36,544 nucleotides of DNA. It comes from an uncultured Lachnospiraceae bacterium. GTDB taxonomy: Bacteria; Bacillota; Clostridia; Lachnospirales; Lachnospiraceae. Made by a program: the position numbers and the translations under genes. The stretch spans positions 1 to 36,544 of the forward strand of contig CACZIO010000041.1 of NCBI GenBank assembly GCA_902781215.1. Reading direction: 5' to 3'. A model generated the notes under the pieces. The model did not search any database. It saw only the letters and a program-made list of their open reading frames with translations, and was not told where the DNA came from. Numbering within the stretch: position 1 is the first letter of the stretch; every line of letters starts with the position of its first letter. Shown one piece after another: positions 15,390 through 24,264 of this stretch.

Positions 15390-16358
15390 TCAGCCAAAGA
15401 CATCCAGCGGGACCTGCCGCCAGACAATGGCGCCGGACCTGTCGTGCTCCAGAATATTCGTGTGCGTAAAACCGCACTCCGCCGCGGTGCGGACGGCGTC
15501 CTCAAAACAGCCGTCCAGAAGCTCCCGCTGATGGGCGTCGCTGCTGATCAGGATCCGGCCTCCCATCTCCCGCAGATGCCTGAGCAGGAAGCGGTTGGGA
15601 TACAGTTCGGCCTTGCGCCCGCGATTGACCGCGCCGCAGTTGATCTCAAACGGGATGTCCTTCGAGACGAGATATTCCATGACCTCCAGCGCAGGCCCGT
15701 AATACCGCGGGCTGCTCTCGTCCAGAACGTGCATCTCGTCATTGAAGCGCGTGATCAGATCAAAGTGCCCGATGAAAAAGGGCCTGGCGAAGTGATCCCG
15801 GATATAGTTGACGATCCCCGCCTCCGTCTCGTAATAGGCCCTGGACAGACGGTAATAATCACCTCCGAACTCCTCGCGGCAGAAGGTCTCCAGCCGCTCC
15901 CGCGTGTCATCGACACTTCCGAGGGTGCCTCCGGAAGGGGCCTCGATGTAATGCGTCGACCCGATCAGATACTCCATGCCGCGCAGGAGCTCTCTCTCCG
16001 CGCCATCCCGCGGCTCATAGAGAACATCCAGCTCTACGCCGCGCAGAATGTCCAGCCCTCCGGGGCACGCTGCCTGCTCTGTTTCGGTCCGGTCTTTTCC
16101 GACCCGGACTTCTTTTTTCCAATCCCTCCCCGGTCCTTTTTCCCCACAGCCGGGGCCACCGGGCCGGTACTCCTCCTGAAGCCGGCGGATCTCCCTGTCA
16201 TAAGCGGCCAGATCCATATGGATCTCGGAATCCATATGGCCGGAAAAACCCAGGTGGGTGAAACCGGACGCCGCCGCCTGCTCCGCCATCTCCCGGGCAG
16301 TATTTTTACCGTCGCAAAAAGTCGTATGGGTATGGAAATTTCCTTTGATTCGCCTCAT
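15390..16358 (-). CDS. PHP-domain phosphatase, histidinol-phosphatase type
   Basis: This 322-residue protein is of the PHP family that hydrolyses phosphate esters using three metal ions. Ligand motifs appear in order: HTH (9-11), GFSGH (His41), GVELD (Glu109), GSTHYI (His136), GHFDLITRF and SSDAH. This set is typical of HisK/HolPase-type histidinol phosphatases. No other histidine gene is in the window, so the natural substrate is unproven. Residues 66-98 form a Gly/Lys/Arg/Glu-rich insertion between the first and second metal-binding parts that is not usual for the family. AGAGGATGAA precedes the ATG. The gene converges on the CotH-like gene, with 110 bp between the stop codons. Confidence 0.88.
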   Translation of the reverse strand: MRRIKGNFHTHTTFCDGKNTAREMAEQAAASGFTHLGFSGHMDSEIHMDLAAYDREIRRLQEEYRPGGPGCGEKGPGRDWKKEVRVGKDRTETEQAACPGGLDILRGVELDVLYEPRDGAERELLRGMEYLIGSTHYIEAPSGGTLGSVDDTRERLETFCREEFGGDYYRLSRAYYETEAGIVNYIRDHFARPFFIGHFDLITRFNDEMHVLDESSPRYYGPALEVMEYLVSKDIPFEINCGAVNRGRKAELYPNRFLLRHLREMGGRILISSDAHQRELLDGCFEDAVRTAAECGFTHTNILEHDRSGAIVWRQVPLDVFG

Positions 16359-16433
16359 TTCATCCTCTCAGCTCTGTAATTTGTGGTATCATGGAGATTA
16401 TCGTAAACGGATAGAAAGAAAAGAGGAACTGCT

Positions 16434-17498
16434 ATGAAACTCTTTCGCAAAAACACAAAGGCCCTGCCTCTGATCCTGGCAGCTATCCTGATCACGGGGT
16501 GCACGGGAACCGGCACCGTCACCGATGCCCCTCCCGAGGAGGATGCCGTCACAGTGCCCGTGACAGATGCATCCGCGGACAATGCGGGCCCCGGAAATGA
16601 TTTTCTCACCGACGCGGCATCGGCAGGCCGGACATCCCCCGGCGGATTCCCGCTGCTGGATGCGGGCGCCGGCTCCACCGGCGCGCAGTTTGCCGATCCC
16701 CTGGCCGATCCGGGTTCCCCGGGCTCCGGCCCTGCGGGTTTCCCTCTCGGCGGCAGCTCCGCAGCCGGAGAGAACACGGAGGCTCCGGAAAATGTCGTGG
16801 TAGACAACCGGCTCGATCAGCGCGAAGATCCCGACACAGCCCTGAAGGAATCCGTCCTTTTCCAGGCTCTGGTCGAGTGTACAGGATGGGGCCAGTCCGC
16901 AGGCAGCTCTCTGCGCGCCGCTTCTGCCGCCACAGAGCTCCTGCGCTGGGCAAACGAGGCGGAGGCCGCCGCTGCCGATCCCGAAATCCTGGAGGCTGCC
17001 GCCGCCGATGAGATCAGCAGACTGATACCGGAAGAACAGGCCGACCTCGTGAGCAACTGGTCCTCCATCTCCTATGACGTCAGCATGATCCTCGACGATT
17101 TTGACGAGATCACCCTGCTCCTCGAGGACGCGGGCAGCCTGGAGTCCGCCCGGGAGGCATCGGAGAACAAGAAGGCCCTTGACAACTGGCGGGCTGCATC
17201 AAAAGCGATCGGAGCGGCCATGGACAAGGCCGCCCCTCTGCCGCTTCCTGCAGATGAAGGTTCAACCACAGATATCGCCAGGCCCGTACCGGCCGGTCAG
17301 AACAGTCTGGACAGTCAGGACAGTCAGGATGAAGACAGTCAGGAAGCTGACAGCACAGATCCGGACCATGCCGTCGTGGCCGATCCCGGCAGTGCCGGTG
17401 CCGGAACGGGAACCGGAGAGACCGACCGGGACAATCATACTTCTGAAGAAGAGACCGATTCCGAGGAAGATTCTGTCATCGTGATCGAAGGGGAATGA
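16434..17498 (+). CDS. predicted lipoprotein with disordered acidic tail, unknown function
   Basis: This 354-residue protein starts with a lipoprotein signal peptide (KLFRKNTKALPLILAAILIT then Gly-Cys; lipobox ITGC, Cys23). After cleavage and lipidation it would sit on the outer face of the membrane. Residues 24-120 are low-complexity (Gly, Ser, Ala, Pro, Asp). Residues 125-275 are Ala/Glu-rich and probably helical, and the tail is strongly acidic with repeated NSLDSQDSQDEDSQ. I recognise no domain. AGAGGAACTGCT precedes the start. It is divergent from the PHP phosphatase (75 bp apart), with a GTGGTATCAT -10 candidate between them, and convergent with the nitroreductase. Confidence 0.75.
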   Translation: MKLFRKNTKALPLILAAILITGCTGTGTVTDAPPEEDAVTVPVTDASADNAGPGNDFLTDAASAGRTSPGGFPLLDAGAGSTGAQFADPLADPGSPGSGPAGFPLGGSSAAGENTEAPENVVVDNRLDQREDPDTALKESVLFQALVECTGWGQSAGSSLRAASAATELLRWANEAEAAAADPEILEAAAADEISRLIPEEQADLVSNWSSISYDVSMILDDFDEITLLLEDAGSLESAREASENKKALDNWRAASKAIGAAMDKAAPLPLPADEGSTTDIARPVPAGQNSLDSQDSQDEDSQEADSTDPDHAVVADPGSAGAGTGTGETDRDNHTSEEETDSEEDSVIVIEGE

Positions 17499-17522
17499 CT
17501 TCTCTTCTCCGGTCACGACCGG

Positions 17523-18056
17523 TCAGAACTGATTGATATGTACTTTTTCAAAGGGGAGACTCTCCGGGCTGCGCACGGGGGTCTCCTCTTCCGGCATTCC
17601 GAGCGCCAGGATCGCCTCCAGCCGGTAGTTGTCAGGAAAGCGGAGAATGGGCCGCAGGAATTCCTCTGTGGTCTCTCCGTCGATCGCATCCCTGTTTCTG
17701 CCCTGGATCCAGCAGCTCCCGACACCGAGCGCCGAGGCCATGAGGTGCATATTGGCCATCACGATGCTGCAGTCTTCGACCCATACATCCGATTTGGTCT
17801 CATCCCCGAGCACCACGATGGCCGCGTCCGCTCCGGCCAGCATGCGGGAGGTTCCCTTGAGCCGGCAGCCGGACAGCTGGATCAGCTTGTCTTTGTCGCG
17901 CACGACGATCAGTTCCCACGGGCGCGCGCCCCTGCCGGACGCCGAGGACAGCCCCGCCATAATGATCTGGTTGAGTTTTTCCATCGGGACCTGCTCCCCG
18001 CTGTAGTTCCTCACACTGCGCCTGCCCAGAAACACATCCATCATCTGTTCATTCAT
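17523..18056 (-). CDS. nitroreductase-family flavoprotein
   Basis: This 177-residue protein has the nitroreductase FMN-binding pattern: RRSVRNYSGEQV (12-23) at the N-terminus, SSASGRGARPWELIVV (37-52), and GVGSCWIQGR in the middle. Small members of this family act as NAD(P)H-dependent reductases of nitro compounds, quinones or flavins; the substrate is unknown here. I chose ATG 18056 (AGGA about 7 nt upstream). An extension to 18122 would add 22 residues that do not resemble the family. It converges with the lipoprotein gene, the stop codons being only 24 bp apart, and no clear terminator lies between them. Confidence 0.87.
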   Translation of the reverse strand: MNEQMMDVFLGRRSVRNYSGEQVPMEKLNQIIMAGLSSASGRGARPWELIVVRDKDKLIQLSGCRLKGTSRMLAGADAAIVVLGDETKSDVWVEDCSIVMANMHLMASALGVGSCWIQGRNRDAIDGETTEEFLRPILRFPDNYRLEAILALGMPEEETPVRSPESLPFEKVHINQF

Positions 18057-18204
18057 AATTTCCTGATAACCTCCTCTTCCTTTTTCATACAGACAGCCGC
18101 TTTTACCGGCTGAACATAGCAATTATAACAACTAACAGCATATGATTCCATGGCTTTCTCTGCGCCGTGTAAAGCGTATGTAAACTGACCGTTAAAAACA
18201 GGAC

Positions 18205-18234
18205 TTGTACAATATGCGGCTGTTCGGGTATAAT
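18205..18234 (+). promoter_or_regulatory. promoter of the DUF3048 lipoprotein gene
   Basis: TTGTAC (18205-18210) and TATAAT (18229-18234) are separated by 18 bp, and the start codon follows 46 bp downstream. Confidence 0.65.
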
Positions 18235-18280
18235 GATTATGTTTGTTTCCCGTTTGCACACCCTTTGAAAGGATTACAGA

Positions 18281-19522
18281 ATGAAAAAACATTTAGCTGT
18301 ACTTCTGTCTGTGGCAGCAGTACTCTCTTTCACTGCGACCGGATGCGGCGGATATTCAACCGTGACAGCGGACCCGGCCACCGTGAAATCAGAACAGAAG
18401 GACGAGACGGAGGCCGCCGCACCAGAGATTTCCGAAGGTCAGGAAGCTGAGGCTGTCGAAACCGCGGCTGCTGATTCCGAAACTCCCACGACCGCAACCG
18501 AGCCCGCCAAGCCCGTGGACACGACCATCCGCAGCGTGCTGACCAATGAAGAGATCAGCGCGGACCTGGCCAAGCAGCGTCCCATCGCGGTCATGTATCC
18601 GATCAACTATGAGGCACAGCCCCAGTACGGCCTGAGCAACGTGGATATCTTCTATGAGATGATCGAGGAAGGCAACATGAGCCGCCAGATGGGCATCATC
18701 CAGGACTGGCAGAACCTCGATATGATCGGCAACATCCGCAGTTCCCGCTCCTATTTCGTCCTGGAGGCCATGCGCTATGACCCGATCATGATCCACTTCG
18801 GCGGCCCGATCGACTGGCTCAAGCCCGTGACCGACCGCCCCGACCTCGACAACCTCAACGGTGTCGGCGGTGTCCTCGGCGGCGACTACGGCGCCTTCTT
18901 CCGCGTCAACAACGGCAAGGCCATGGAGCACACTGCCTACACCAGCGCGGAATACATCCGCAACGCCTGCGCGCTGGCAGGTTACTCCCTGCAGATCCGT
19001 CCCGAGTATTACGAGGACCGTCAGTTCTATTTCAACGCGCCCGACGACCGCAACAAGCTGACCCAGTACGAGGATTCCATCCCCGCCACCACGATCGACA
19101 TGAGCGGCGCCTTCCCCGTGACCCAGTCCTACCTGGTCTACAACGAGGAGGACCACAAGTACTACAAATACCTCTACGGCGAGCCGCAGTGTGACGCTGT
19201 GACCGGCGAACAGCTGGCCTTTGACAACGTCATCATCCAGGAGGCCCGTTTCAACTACGTCGGCAACCATGGCTATGTCGATCTCGACACGGTCGCCCGC
19301 GGCCGCAACGCCTATGTCCTCACCGAGGGCCGCTGCGTTCCCGCCCACTGGTGGCGCAAGGACGTGCACAAGCACACCACCTATTACTACAAGGATAAGT
19401 CCAGGATCCACCTCAACACCGGTAAGACCATGATCTTCATCATCCGGGACCATCTGGACACCTTCGCCATCGACGGCGTCTCCTACCAGACCCAGGGCGA
19501 TCCGCTCACACCGGTGCAGTAA
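18281..19522 (+). CDS. DUF3048 (YerB-like) lipoprotein
   Basis: This 413-residue protein starts with a lipoprotein signal peptide (MKKHLAVLLSVAAVLSFTAT then Gly-Cys, lipobox TATGC). After an acidic linker to about residue 80 it enters a DUF3048 domain: RPIAVMYPINYEAQPQYGLS, then VDIFYEMIEEGNMSRQMGI and IGNIRSSRSYFV. The second DUF3048 part includes AHWWRKD and the usual GKTMIFI segment. YerB-like proteins are surface lipoproteins of unknown function. AAAGGATTACAGA precedes the start. It is a monocistronic gene with a clear promoter and a strong terminator. The linker between lipid anchor and domain is rich in Ala, Glu and Thr. Confidence 0.9.
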   Translation: MKKHLAVLLSVAAVLSFTATGCGGYSTVTADPATVKSEQKDETEAAAPEISEGQEAEAVETAAADSETPTTATEPAKPVDTTIRSVLTNEEISADLAKQRPIAVMYPINYEAQPQYGLSNVDIFYEMIEEGNMSRQMGIIQDWQNLDMIGNIRSSRSYFVLEAMRYDPIMIHFGGPIDWLKPVTDRPDLDNLNGVGGVLGGDYGAFFRVNNGKAMEHTAYTSAEYIRNACALAGYSLQIRPEYYEDRQFYFNAPDDRNKLTQYEDSIPATTIDMSGAFPVTQSYLVYNEEDHKYYKYLYGEPQCDAVTGEQLAFDNVIIQEARFNYVGNHGYVDLDTVARGRNAYVLTEGRCVPAHWWRKDVHKHTTYYYKDKSRIHLNTGKTMIFIIRDHLDTFAIDGVSYQTQGDPLTPVQ

Positions 19523-19576
19523 AGACGTCGGGCGGTCCTTTTACCGGATCACAGACTTCACCATTACGGAAAAAGC

Positions 19577-19617
19577 AACAGCTCACAATGCAGATTGCAT
19601 TGTGAGCTGTTTTTTTG
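19577..19617. terminator. strong terminator after DUF3048 gene
   Basis: A perfect 16-bp stem (AACAGCTCACAATGCA 19577-19592, loop GAT, right arm 19596-19611) runs into T7. Confidence 0.9.
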
Positions 19618-19645
19618 CCGGCAAGGGGCCACGGGGGAAAACCGC

Positions 19646-19721
19646 CCGGGACGGTTCTCCCGGTTTTTCAGGGGACAGGTACCACGGGGACGGTTCTCCG
19701 GTACCACAGGGACGGTTCTCC
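19646..19721. repeat. 22-bp tandem repeat beside nudC
   Basis: Two adjacent units (19678-19699 and 19700-19721) of GGTACCACGGGGACGGTTCTCC differ only at one position in the CACGGG/CACAGG segment. A third, partial copy (GGGACGGTTCTCC) lies at 19648-19660. The core recurs in reverse orientation inside the nudC coding sequence. Confidence 0.85.
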
Positions 19722-19731
19722 GGTCCCTTTG

Positions 19732-20760
19732 TCAGCACTCCAGGCCCTGCTTGAAGCGGGTCATCATCTCATTGGTCAGGCTGTGGTCAGTGGGCTGCAG
19801 GACGATCTCGTCCCGCGTGTGCCATGCGGCCTCCTTGAGTTCATTTTTGTCCATGTGGATGGTGGGATCTCCGTCGACATCGCAGTAGAAGCCCGCCAGC
19901 AGGTCATCCACGATGCCCCAGGGCTGGGACTTGTAGTAGCGGATGTTCTTGACGCGGACGCCCGCCTCCTCCATGACCTCGCGGGCCACGGTCTCCTCGA
20001 AGGTCTCGCCGATCTCGGTGAAGCCGGCGATCAGGGCATAGTGGGCAAAATCCCTGCCCGCATACTTGGTCAGCAGGATCCTGTCCCCGTTCAGGACGCC
20101 TACGATAACAGCCGGAATGATGCGGGGATAGATCAGCCTGCCGCAGGAAGGGCAGCGCAGGGCGCGCTCGGTGTCCGAGTGGACCGTGGGCGTCCCGCAG
20201 GTCCCGCAGAAGCGGTTGTCGCGGTACCAGTTGGACAGCTGGTAGGCCGTGATCGCGGCAAACAGCCGGTGCTGGGGGCCGTAGGCCGCCTGGCGCATGG
20301 TCCGGATGTCCATGAAGGCAAAGCCCTCCGGAATCTCCTCATCCGCCAGGTCCTCGCGAAGCAGGAAGGTCGGCCGCTCGTCGACCGTAAAGAGATAGGT
20401 CAGGTTCAGAACTCCTTCCGTTTCTGTTCCGTTCTCCGTTTTTTCATTGGAAGAAGGGACTGGAGAACCGTCCCCGTGGTTCCTCGCGGCTTCCAGCTCC
20501 GCCACTTCGGGCAGGCGCAGAAAGCGTCCCCGCTCCAGGTAAAACTGTTTCTCATCCTTCCATTCGAGGCCGTTCTCCGGCATGCTGACGCGGCCGCCCT
20601 CAAAGGCCAGTCCCGCCTCTTTCTCAAAGGAATGCCCCGCATTCTTCTTGATCAGGAGCTTGGCCCCGCGGAAGCAGAAGACCGGATTGTCCGGCTTCGG
20701 CTCTGTTCTCTCCGAATACTGATTGCGCAGGGTGTGCGGTCCGATATCCTGAAGCATCAT
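19732..20760 (-). CDS. nudC: NADH pyrophosphatase / NAD-cap hydrolase (NudC)
   Basis: This 342-residue enzyme has an N-terminal domain, a four-cysteine zinc ribbon (CGTC and CPSC; Cys185/188/203/206) and a complete Nudix box, GFTEIGETFEETVAREVMEE then AGV (246-268). SQPW (278-281) is the NudC family marker behind the Nudix box. It splits NAD(H) into NMN(H) and AMP and removes NAD caps from RNA. I chose ATG 20760 because GGAGGAGAGAGACATT lies just upstream; the ATG at 20778 contains this binding site inside its own frame. Residues about 89-117 form a polar linker absent from typical NudC. Part of it (HGDGSPV) is encoded by an inverted copy of the 22-bp repeat found next to the gene. Confidence 0.92.
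   Translation of the reverse strand: MMLQDIGPHTLRNQYSERTEPKPDNPVFCFRGAKLLIKKNAGHSFEKEAGLAFEGGRVSMPENGLEWKDEKQFYLERGRFLRLPEVAELEAARNHGDGSPVPSSNEKTENGTETEGVLNLTYLFTVDERPTFLLREDLADEEIPEGFAFMDIRTMRQAAYGPQHRLFAAITAYQLSNWYRDNRFCGTCGTPTVHSDTERALRCPSCGRLIYPRIIPAVIVGVLNGDRILLTKYAGRDFAHYALIAGFTEIGETFEETVAREVMEEAGVRVKNIRYYKSQPWGIVDDLLAGFYCDVDGDPTIHMDKNELKEAAWHTRDEIVLQPTDHSLTNEMMTRFKQGLEC
20462..20480. repeat. inverted copy of the 22-bp repeat core inside nudC
   Basis: GGAGAACCGTCCCCGTGGT is the exact 19-nt reverse complement of 19681-19699. It is in frame and lies in a linker-coding part of nudC. Confidence 0.85.
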
Positions 20761-20920
20761 AATGTCTCTCTCCTCCATGCTTGCATGTTCTGTCCGGCAT
20801 ATTCCGGCATATGTTTCCGTCCATGTTCAGGCTGACTGCCTGCCGGTCAGCCCGCTGTCAATACTGTCATTTCACTGATTTCCAGTATCCATTCCTTGTT
20901 CTCCGGTATGCTGTTCACTG

Positions 20921-20979
20921 AAAAAAATACCATCAAAACGCATGTCCGTAAAGCAGAAAAGCATGCATTTTGATGGTAT
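20921..20979 (-). terminator. terminator of the metal-resistance operon
   Basis: An 18-bp stem with one G-U pair (20927-20944 with 20962-20979, core ACCATCAAAA) is followed on the minus strand by T7. Confidence 0.85.
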
Positions 20980-20991
20980 GATTTACCTTTT

Positions 20992-21055
20992 TTACCGCCC
21001 TCCGGATCGTTTCCGGCCAAAGCGGAAATATCCCCGCCTGTGGAATTGGCGGTAA
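20992..21055. other. structured trailer of the metal-resistance operon
   Basis: An outer stem TTACCGCC (20992-20999) with GGCGGTAA (21048-21055) encloses an inner stem TTCCG/CGGAA (21011-21027). It lies between the ATPase stop codon and the terminator. Its role is unknown. Confidence 0.4.
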
Positions 21056-21099
21056 CAGGCATCCGACTGTCTCTCTACGGAAAGCTCTGTCATTTTCTA

Positions 21100-23304
21100 T
21101 CACACCAGGGCCCGGATGGCGTTGAGGACACACAGGACCATGACGCCGACATCGGCGAAGATGGCCAGCCACATGTTGGCGATGCCCAGTGCCCCCAGGA
21201 GGAGGCAGGCGAACTTCACGCCGATGGCGAACCAGATGTTCTCATTGACGATGCGGATACACTTGCGGGCGATGGAGACGGCCTGCGCGATCTTTGTCGG
21301 GTCGTCGTCCATCAGGACCACGTCCGCCGCCTCGATCGCGGCGTCAGACCCCAGAGCGCCCATGGCGATGCCCAAATCCGCCCGGGAGAGAACCGGCGCG
21401 TCGTTGATGCCGTCCCCGACAAAGGCCAGGGTGCCCTTGCCCTTTCCGGCCGGTGCAGTGCCCTCTTTGTCCCTGTCTCCCAGCAGGGCTTCCACCCTGC
21501 TGACCTTGTCCTCCGGGAGAAGACGGGCGTGATATTCGTCGATGCCGAGCTCCGCGGCCACATGGGCGGCGATGCCCTCGGCGTCGCCGGTCAGCATGAC
21601 CGTGCGGGTGACGCCGGCCTTCTTGAGCGCGCGGACCGCCTCTGCCGCCCGGGGCTTGATCTCATCGGAGATCACGATATGGCCCAAGTAGTCCTGCCCC
21701 ATGCTGGCATGGACGACCGTGCCGGTCTCCACGGCGGAGTGATCGTCCTCCGCGGGGATCACGACCCCCTGGTCCTGCATCAGCTCCAGATTGCCGACCG
21801 CGACGGGATAACCGTCCAGCTCCGTGATGACACCGCGGCCGCTGATCTCCTTCGATCTGCCGATCCGCACAGACATGAGGGGCTTGCGGTAGGCCTCCTT
21901 GAGGCTGCGGCTGATGGGGTGGCGGGAGTACATCTCCGCCAGGGCCGCGTACTTGAGCAGGCGGTCGGCGGCGTCCTCCATGTCCTCTCCTGCTCCGGTT
22001 CCCATCTGCTGGACCCCTGCTCCGGAGATTCCGGAACTTTCCAAGGTCTTTGCGACGGCATCAGCCTGTGCACCGGGCAGGGCGTTTTTTCCTTCCGCCT
22101 CGCTCCCTGTGTGGGCAGGGCAGACCTTTGTAACGACAAAGTTCCCCTTCGTGAGGGTCCCTGTCTTGTCAAAGACGACCGTTCGGACATTGGCCAGGGT
22201 CTCCATAAAGTTGGAACCCTTGATCAGGATGCCCTTGCTGCCGGCGCCGCCGATCCCGCCGAAAAAGGTGAGGGGGATGCTGACCACGATCGCGCAGGGA
22301 CAGCTGATGACCAGGAAGGTCAGGGCCCGGTAGACCCAGTCGGACCAGAGCGGCCATCCGCCGGCCTTATGGAAGACAAACATGCTGACAAGCGGCCCGA
22401 AAACAGCCAGGGCCAGGGCTCCGTAGCAGACCGCCGGCGTATACCAGCGGGCAAATCTGGTGATAAACTGCTCGGACTTCGCCTTGCGGGTGCCGGCATT
22501 TTCGACCAGGTCCAGGATCCGGGAGGCTGTCGACTCCTCAAATTCCTTGGTCGTCCGCACATGCAGGACACCGGAGAGGTTGATGGATCCGCTCAGGATC
22601 TCCTGCCCCTTCCGGACATCTCTGGGCAGGGATTCGCCCGTGAGCGCCGCCGTGTCCAGCGAGGAAGTGCCGTCCACGACAATGCCGTCGATCGGGACGC
22701 GCTCGCCCGGCTGGATCAGTATGATGCTGCCGATCTCGACGTCATCCGGATCCACCTGCTCGATCTGCTCCGCCCCGCCGCCATCAGCGGATGTTCCAGT
22801 CCCGCCTGAAGCCCCGGTCTCACCTGTGATACCGGAAGAGCCTGCCCCCGCATTCTCCGCTTCCTCCGGCCCGCTCCCTCCTGCGCCGGGCGTCCATCCA
22901 CCCACGACCAGGTTGGCGTAATCCGGCCGGATATCCATCAGGTCGCTGATGTTCCTGCGGCTCCTGCCGACGGCATAGCTCTGGAACAGCTCCCCGATCT
23001 GGTAAAAGAGCATGACCGCCACGCCCTCGGTGTACTCGCCCAGCGCCATGGCACCGACCGTCGCCGCCGCCATGAGGAAATTCTCGTCAAAGACCTGGCG
23101 GTTCCGGATTCCCTTCAGGGCCTTGCGCAGGATATCATACCCCACCGTAAAATAGGGCACCAGGAAGAGGGCGAACCTGACCGGGCCCACAGCCTCCGGC
23201 GGCAGAAAATCCTTCAGCGGCAGCACCGCCAGGACCACCATCAGGACCGCCGCGGCAATGATCCGCAGCAGCAGGTTTTTTTGTTTTTTCGTCATGTTTT
23301 TCAT
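21100..23304 (-). CDS. P1B-type heavy-metal ATPase (Zn/Cd/Pb class)
   Basis: This 734-residue ATPase pumps metal ions out of the cell. TGES (222-225), the membrane CPC motif (335-337), phosphorylation site DKTGT (379-383), HP (462-463) and GDGINDAP are all present. CPC with the C-terminal NIWFAIGVKF and ADVGVMVLCVLNAIRAL segments fits the Zn/Cd/Pb (ZntA/CadA) class. The N-terminal metal-binding domain is absent and supplied as a separate small protein upstream. Two low-complexity insertions stand out: a Gly/Ser/Ala-rich stretch before the actuator domain (about 136-182) and another in the cytoplasmic loop (about 396-445). The start is uncertain between ATG 23304, 23310 (GGAG 4 nt before) and 23295. 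It is the last gene of the operon. Confidence 0.93.
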   Translation of the reverse strand: MKNMTKKQKNLLLRIIAAAVLMVVLAVLPLKDFLPPEAVGPVRFALFLVPYFTVGYDILRKALKGIRNRQVFDENFLMAAATVGAMALGEYTEGVAVMLFYQIGELFQSYAVGRSRRNISDLMDIRPDYANLVVGGWTPGAGGSGPEEAENAGAGSSGITGETGASGGTGTSADGGGAEQIEQVDPDDVEIGSIILIQPGERVPIDGIVVDGTSSLDTAALTGESLPRDVRKGQEILSGSINLSGVLHVRTTKEFEESTASRILDLVENAGTRKAKSEQFITRFARWYTPAVCYGALALAVFGPLVSMFVFHKAGGWPLWSDWVYRALTFLVISCPCAIVVSIPLTFFGGIGGAGSKGILIKGSNFMETLANVRTVVFDKTGTLTKGNFVVTKVCPAHTGSEAEGKNALPGAQADAVAKTLESSGISGAGVQQMGTGAGEDMEDAADRLLKYAALAEMYSRHPISRSLKEAYRKPLMSVRIGRSKEISGRGVITELDGYPVAVGNLELMQDQGVVIPAEDDHSAVETGTVVHASMGQDYLGHIVISDEIKPRAAEAVRALKKAGVTRTVMLTGDAEGIAAHVAAELGIDEYHARLLPEDKVSRVEALLGDRDKEGTAPAGKGKGTLAFVGDGINDAPVLSRADLGIAMGALGSDAAIEAADVVLMDDDPTKIAQAVSIARKCIRIVNENIWFAIGVKFACLLLGALGIANMWLAIFADVGVMVLCVLNAIRALV

Positions 23305-23489
23305 GATCATATATCTCCGCTGATCCGCCGGCCCATGCAGCATGGGCCATGCGGCAGAGCCGAATAGCCGTATGCCCGCAGCCTGCCGGACCAGGCCGTC
23401 TTTCGGCCATCTATCGACAGAAACAGCTGCGGCGCAGACCTCCGTCTTCGCCACAGCCGTGCACATTACAACAGTTCAGATGGGGAGTA

Positions 23490-23708
23490 TCACAGGAAAA
23501 TCTGGCAGTCGTCCTCGACAACCTTGCAGTTTTTGATCACATCCTGCATGACGCTGTCGATGTCCGCGCCGTCCTCAAACTCCACCTTCATCTTCAGTGC
23601 CATGAAGTTTACGACTGCGTCCTTGACACCGGTGGTCTTTTTCGTCGCCTCCTCCATCTTGTTGGCGCAGTTTGCGCAGTCCACGTCGATCTTGTAGGTC
23701 TTTTTCAT
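23490..23708 (-). CDS. HMA-domain metal-binding protein
   Basis: This 72-residue protein is one heavy-metal-associated domain with the metal-binding DCANCANKM motif (Cys11, Cys14). It lies between the metal sensor and a P1B ATPase lacking its own N-terminal domain, so it probably delivers metal to the pump or replaces that domain in trans. A second Cys pair near the C-terminus (Cys61 and Cys68) could also bind metal. AGGAGAAAGATC precedes the start. Confidence 0.92.
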   Translation of the reverse strand: MKKTYKIDVDCANCANKMEEATKKTTGVKDAVVNFMALKMKVEFEDGADIDSVMQDVIKNCKVVEDDCQIFL

Positions 23709-23876
23709 GATCTTTCTCCTGTCCTTGCCGGATCAATGTGATCTCCCGGCATGTTTTTGTTTGAAATATTTTATGCGCACACCCGCGAGGGGGTGTGCGG
23801 GGCAACCTGTGTTCTGAGGTTCTCTTTTCCTGCGTTGTCATGGCTCGTCATCACGCGCCGCAGCCCCGGGGCTTTC

Positions 23877-24254
23877 TCACTCGAGGATGTGCTCCATACC
23901 CTTTTCGATGATGGTGCGGACGTGATCATCGGCCAGATAATAGATGATCTGCTTGCCCTCCCTGCGGCCGCTGACCAGCCGGGCCTGTTTGAGGAGCCGC
24001 AGCTGGTGCGAAATGGCTGACTGGGTCATATTGAGGGTTGCCGCCAGGTCGCACACACAGATATCCGCCTCAAAAAGAGCAAACAGGATCCGGATCCTGG
24101 TCGTATCCCCAAAGGCCTTGAAGAGCTCCGCCAGGTCATAGAGCCTGTCCTCCGGCGGCATCTGCTCGTTCACCAGCTGGACCTTGTCCGCATGGACCTC
24201 TTCTTCATCACAGCATTCGATGCCGTGGGGCATCATTTTGACTTCATTATCCAT
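23877..24254 (-). CDS. ArsR/SmtB-family metal sensor, CadC-like
   Basis: This 125-residue winged-helix repressor releases DNA on binding metal. Two metal sites can be read: an alpha-5 zinc site with the exact D-x-H-x10-H-x2-E spacing (Asp109, His111, His122, Glu125), and an alpha-3N site from ICVCDLA (Cys66, Cys68) plus N-terminal Cys14/Cys15. Both together are seen in CadC-type sensors of Cd, Pb and Zn. The recognition helix region reads MTQSAISHQLRLLKQARLV. It is the first gene of the operon and probably controls itself, the HMA protein and the ATPase. AGAGGTAAGA precedes the ATG. A composite hairpin element lies immediately upstream, leaving little room for a close promoter; I could not find the operator. 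Confidence 0.92.
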   Translation of the reverse strand: MDNEVKMMPHGIECCDEEEVHADKVQLVNEQMPPEDRLYDLAELFKAFGDTTRIRILFALFEADICVCDLAATLNMTQSAISHQLRLLKQARLVSGRREGKQIIYYLADDHVRTIIEKGMEHILE

Positions 24255-24264
24255 TCTTACCTCT

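Noticed and set aside
13639-15477. Minus-strand 612-residue frame opposite the CotH-like gene
   Set aside because: The plus strand has clear CotH motifs and a membrane anchor; the minus frame is Val/Leu/Glu/Gly-rich shadow sequence that also runs into the PHP gene region.
21040-22809. Plus-strand 589-residue frame opposite the metal ATPase
   Set aside because: Shadow of the ATPase; the minus strand has all P-type motifs.
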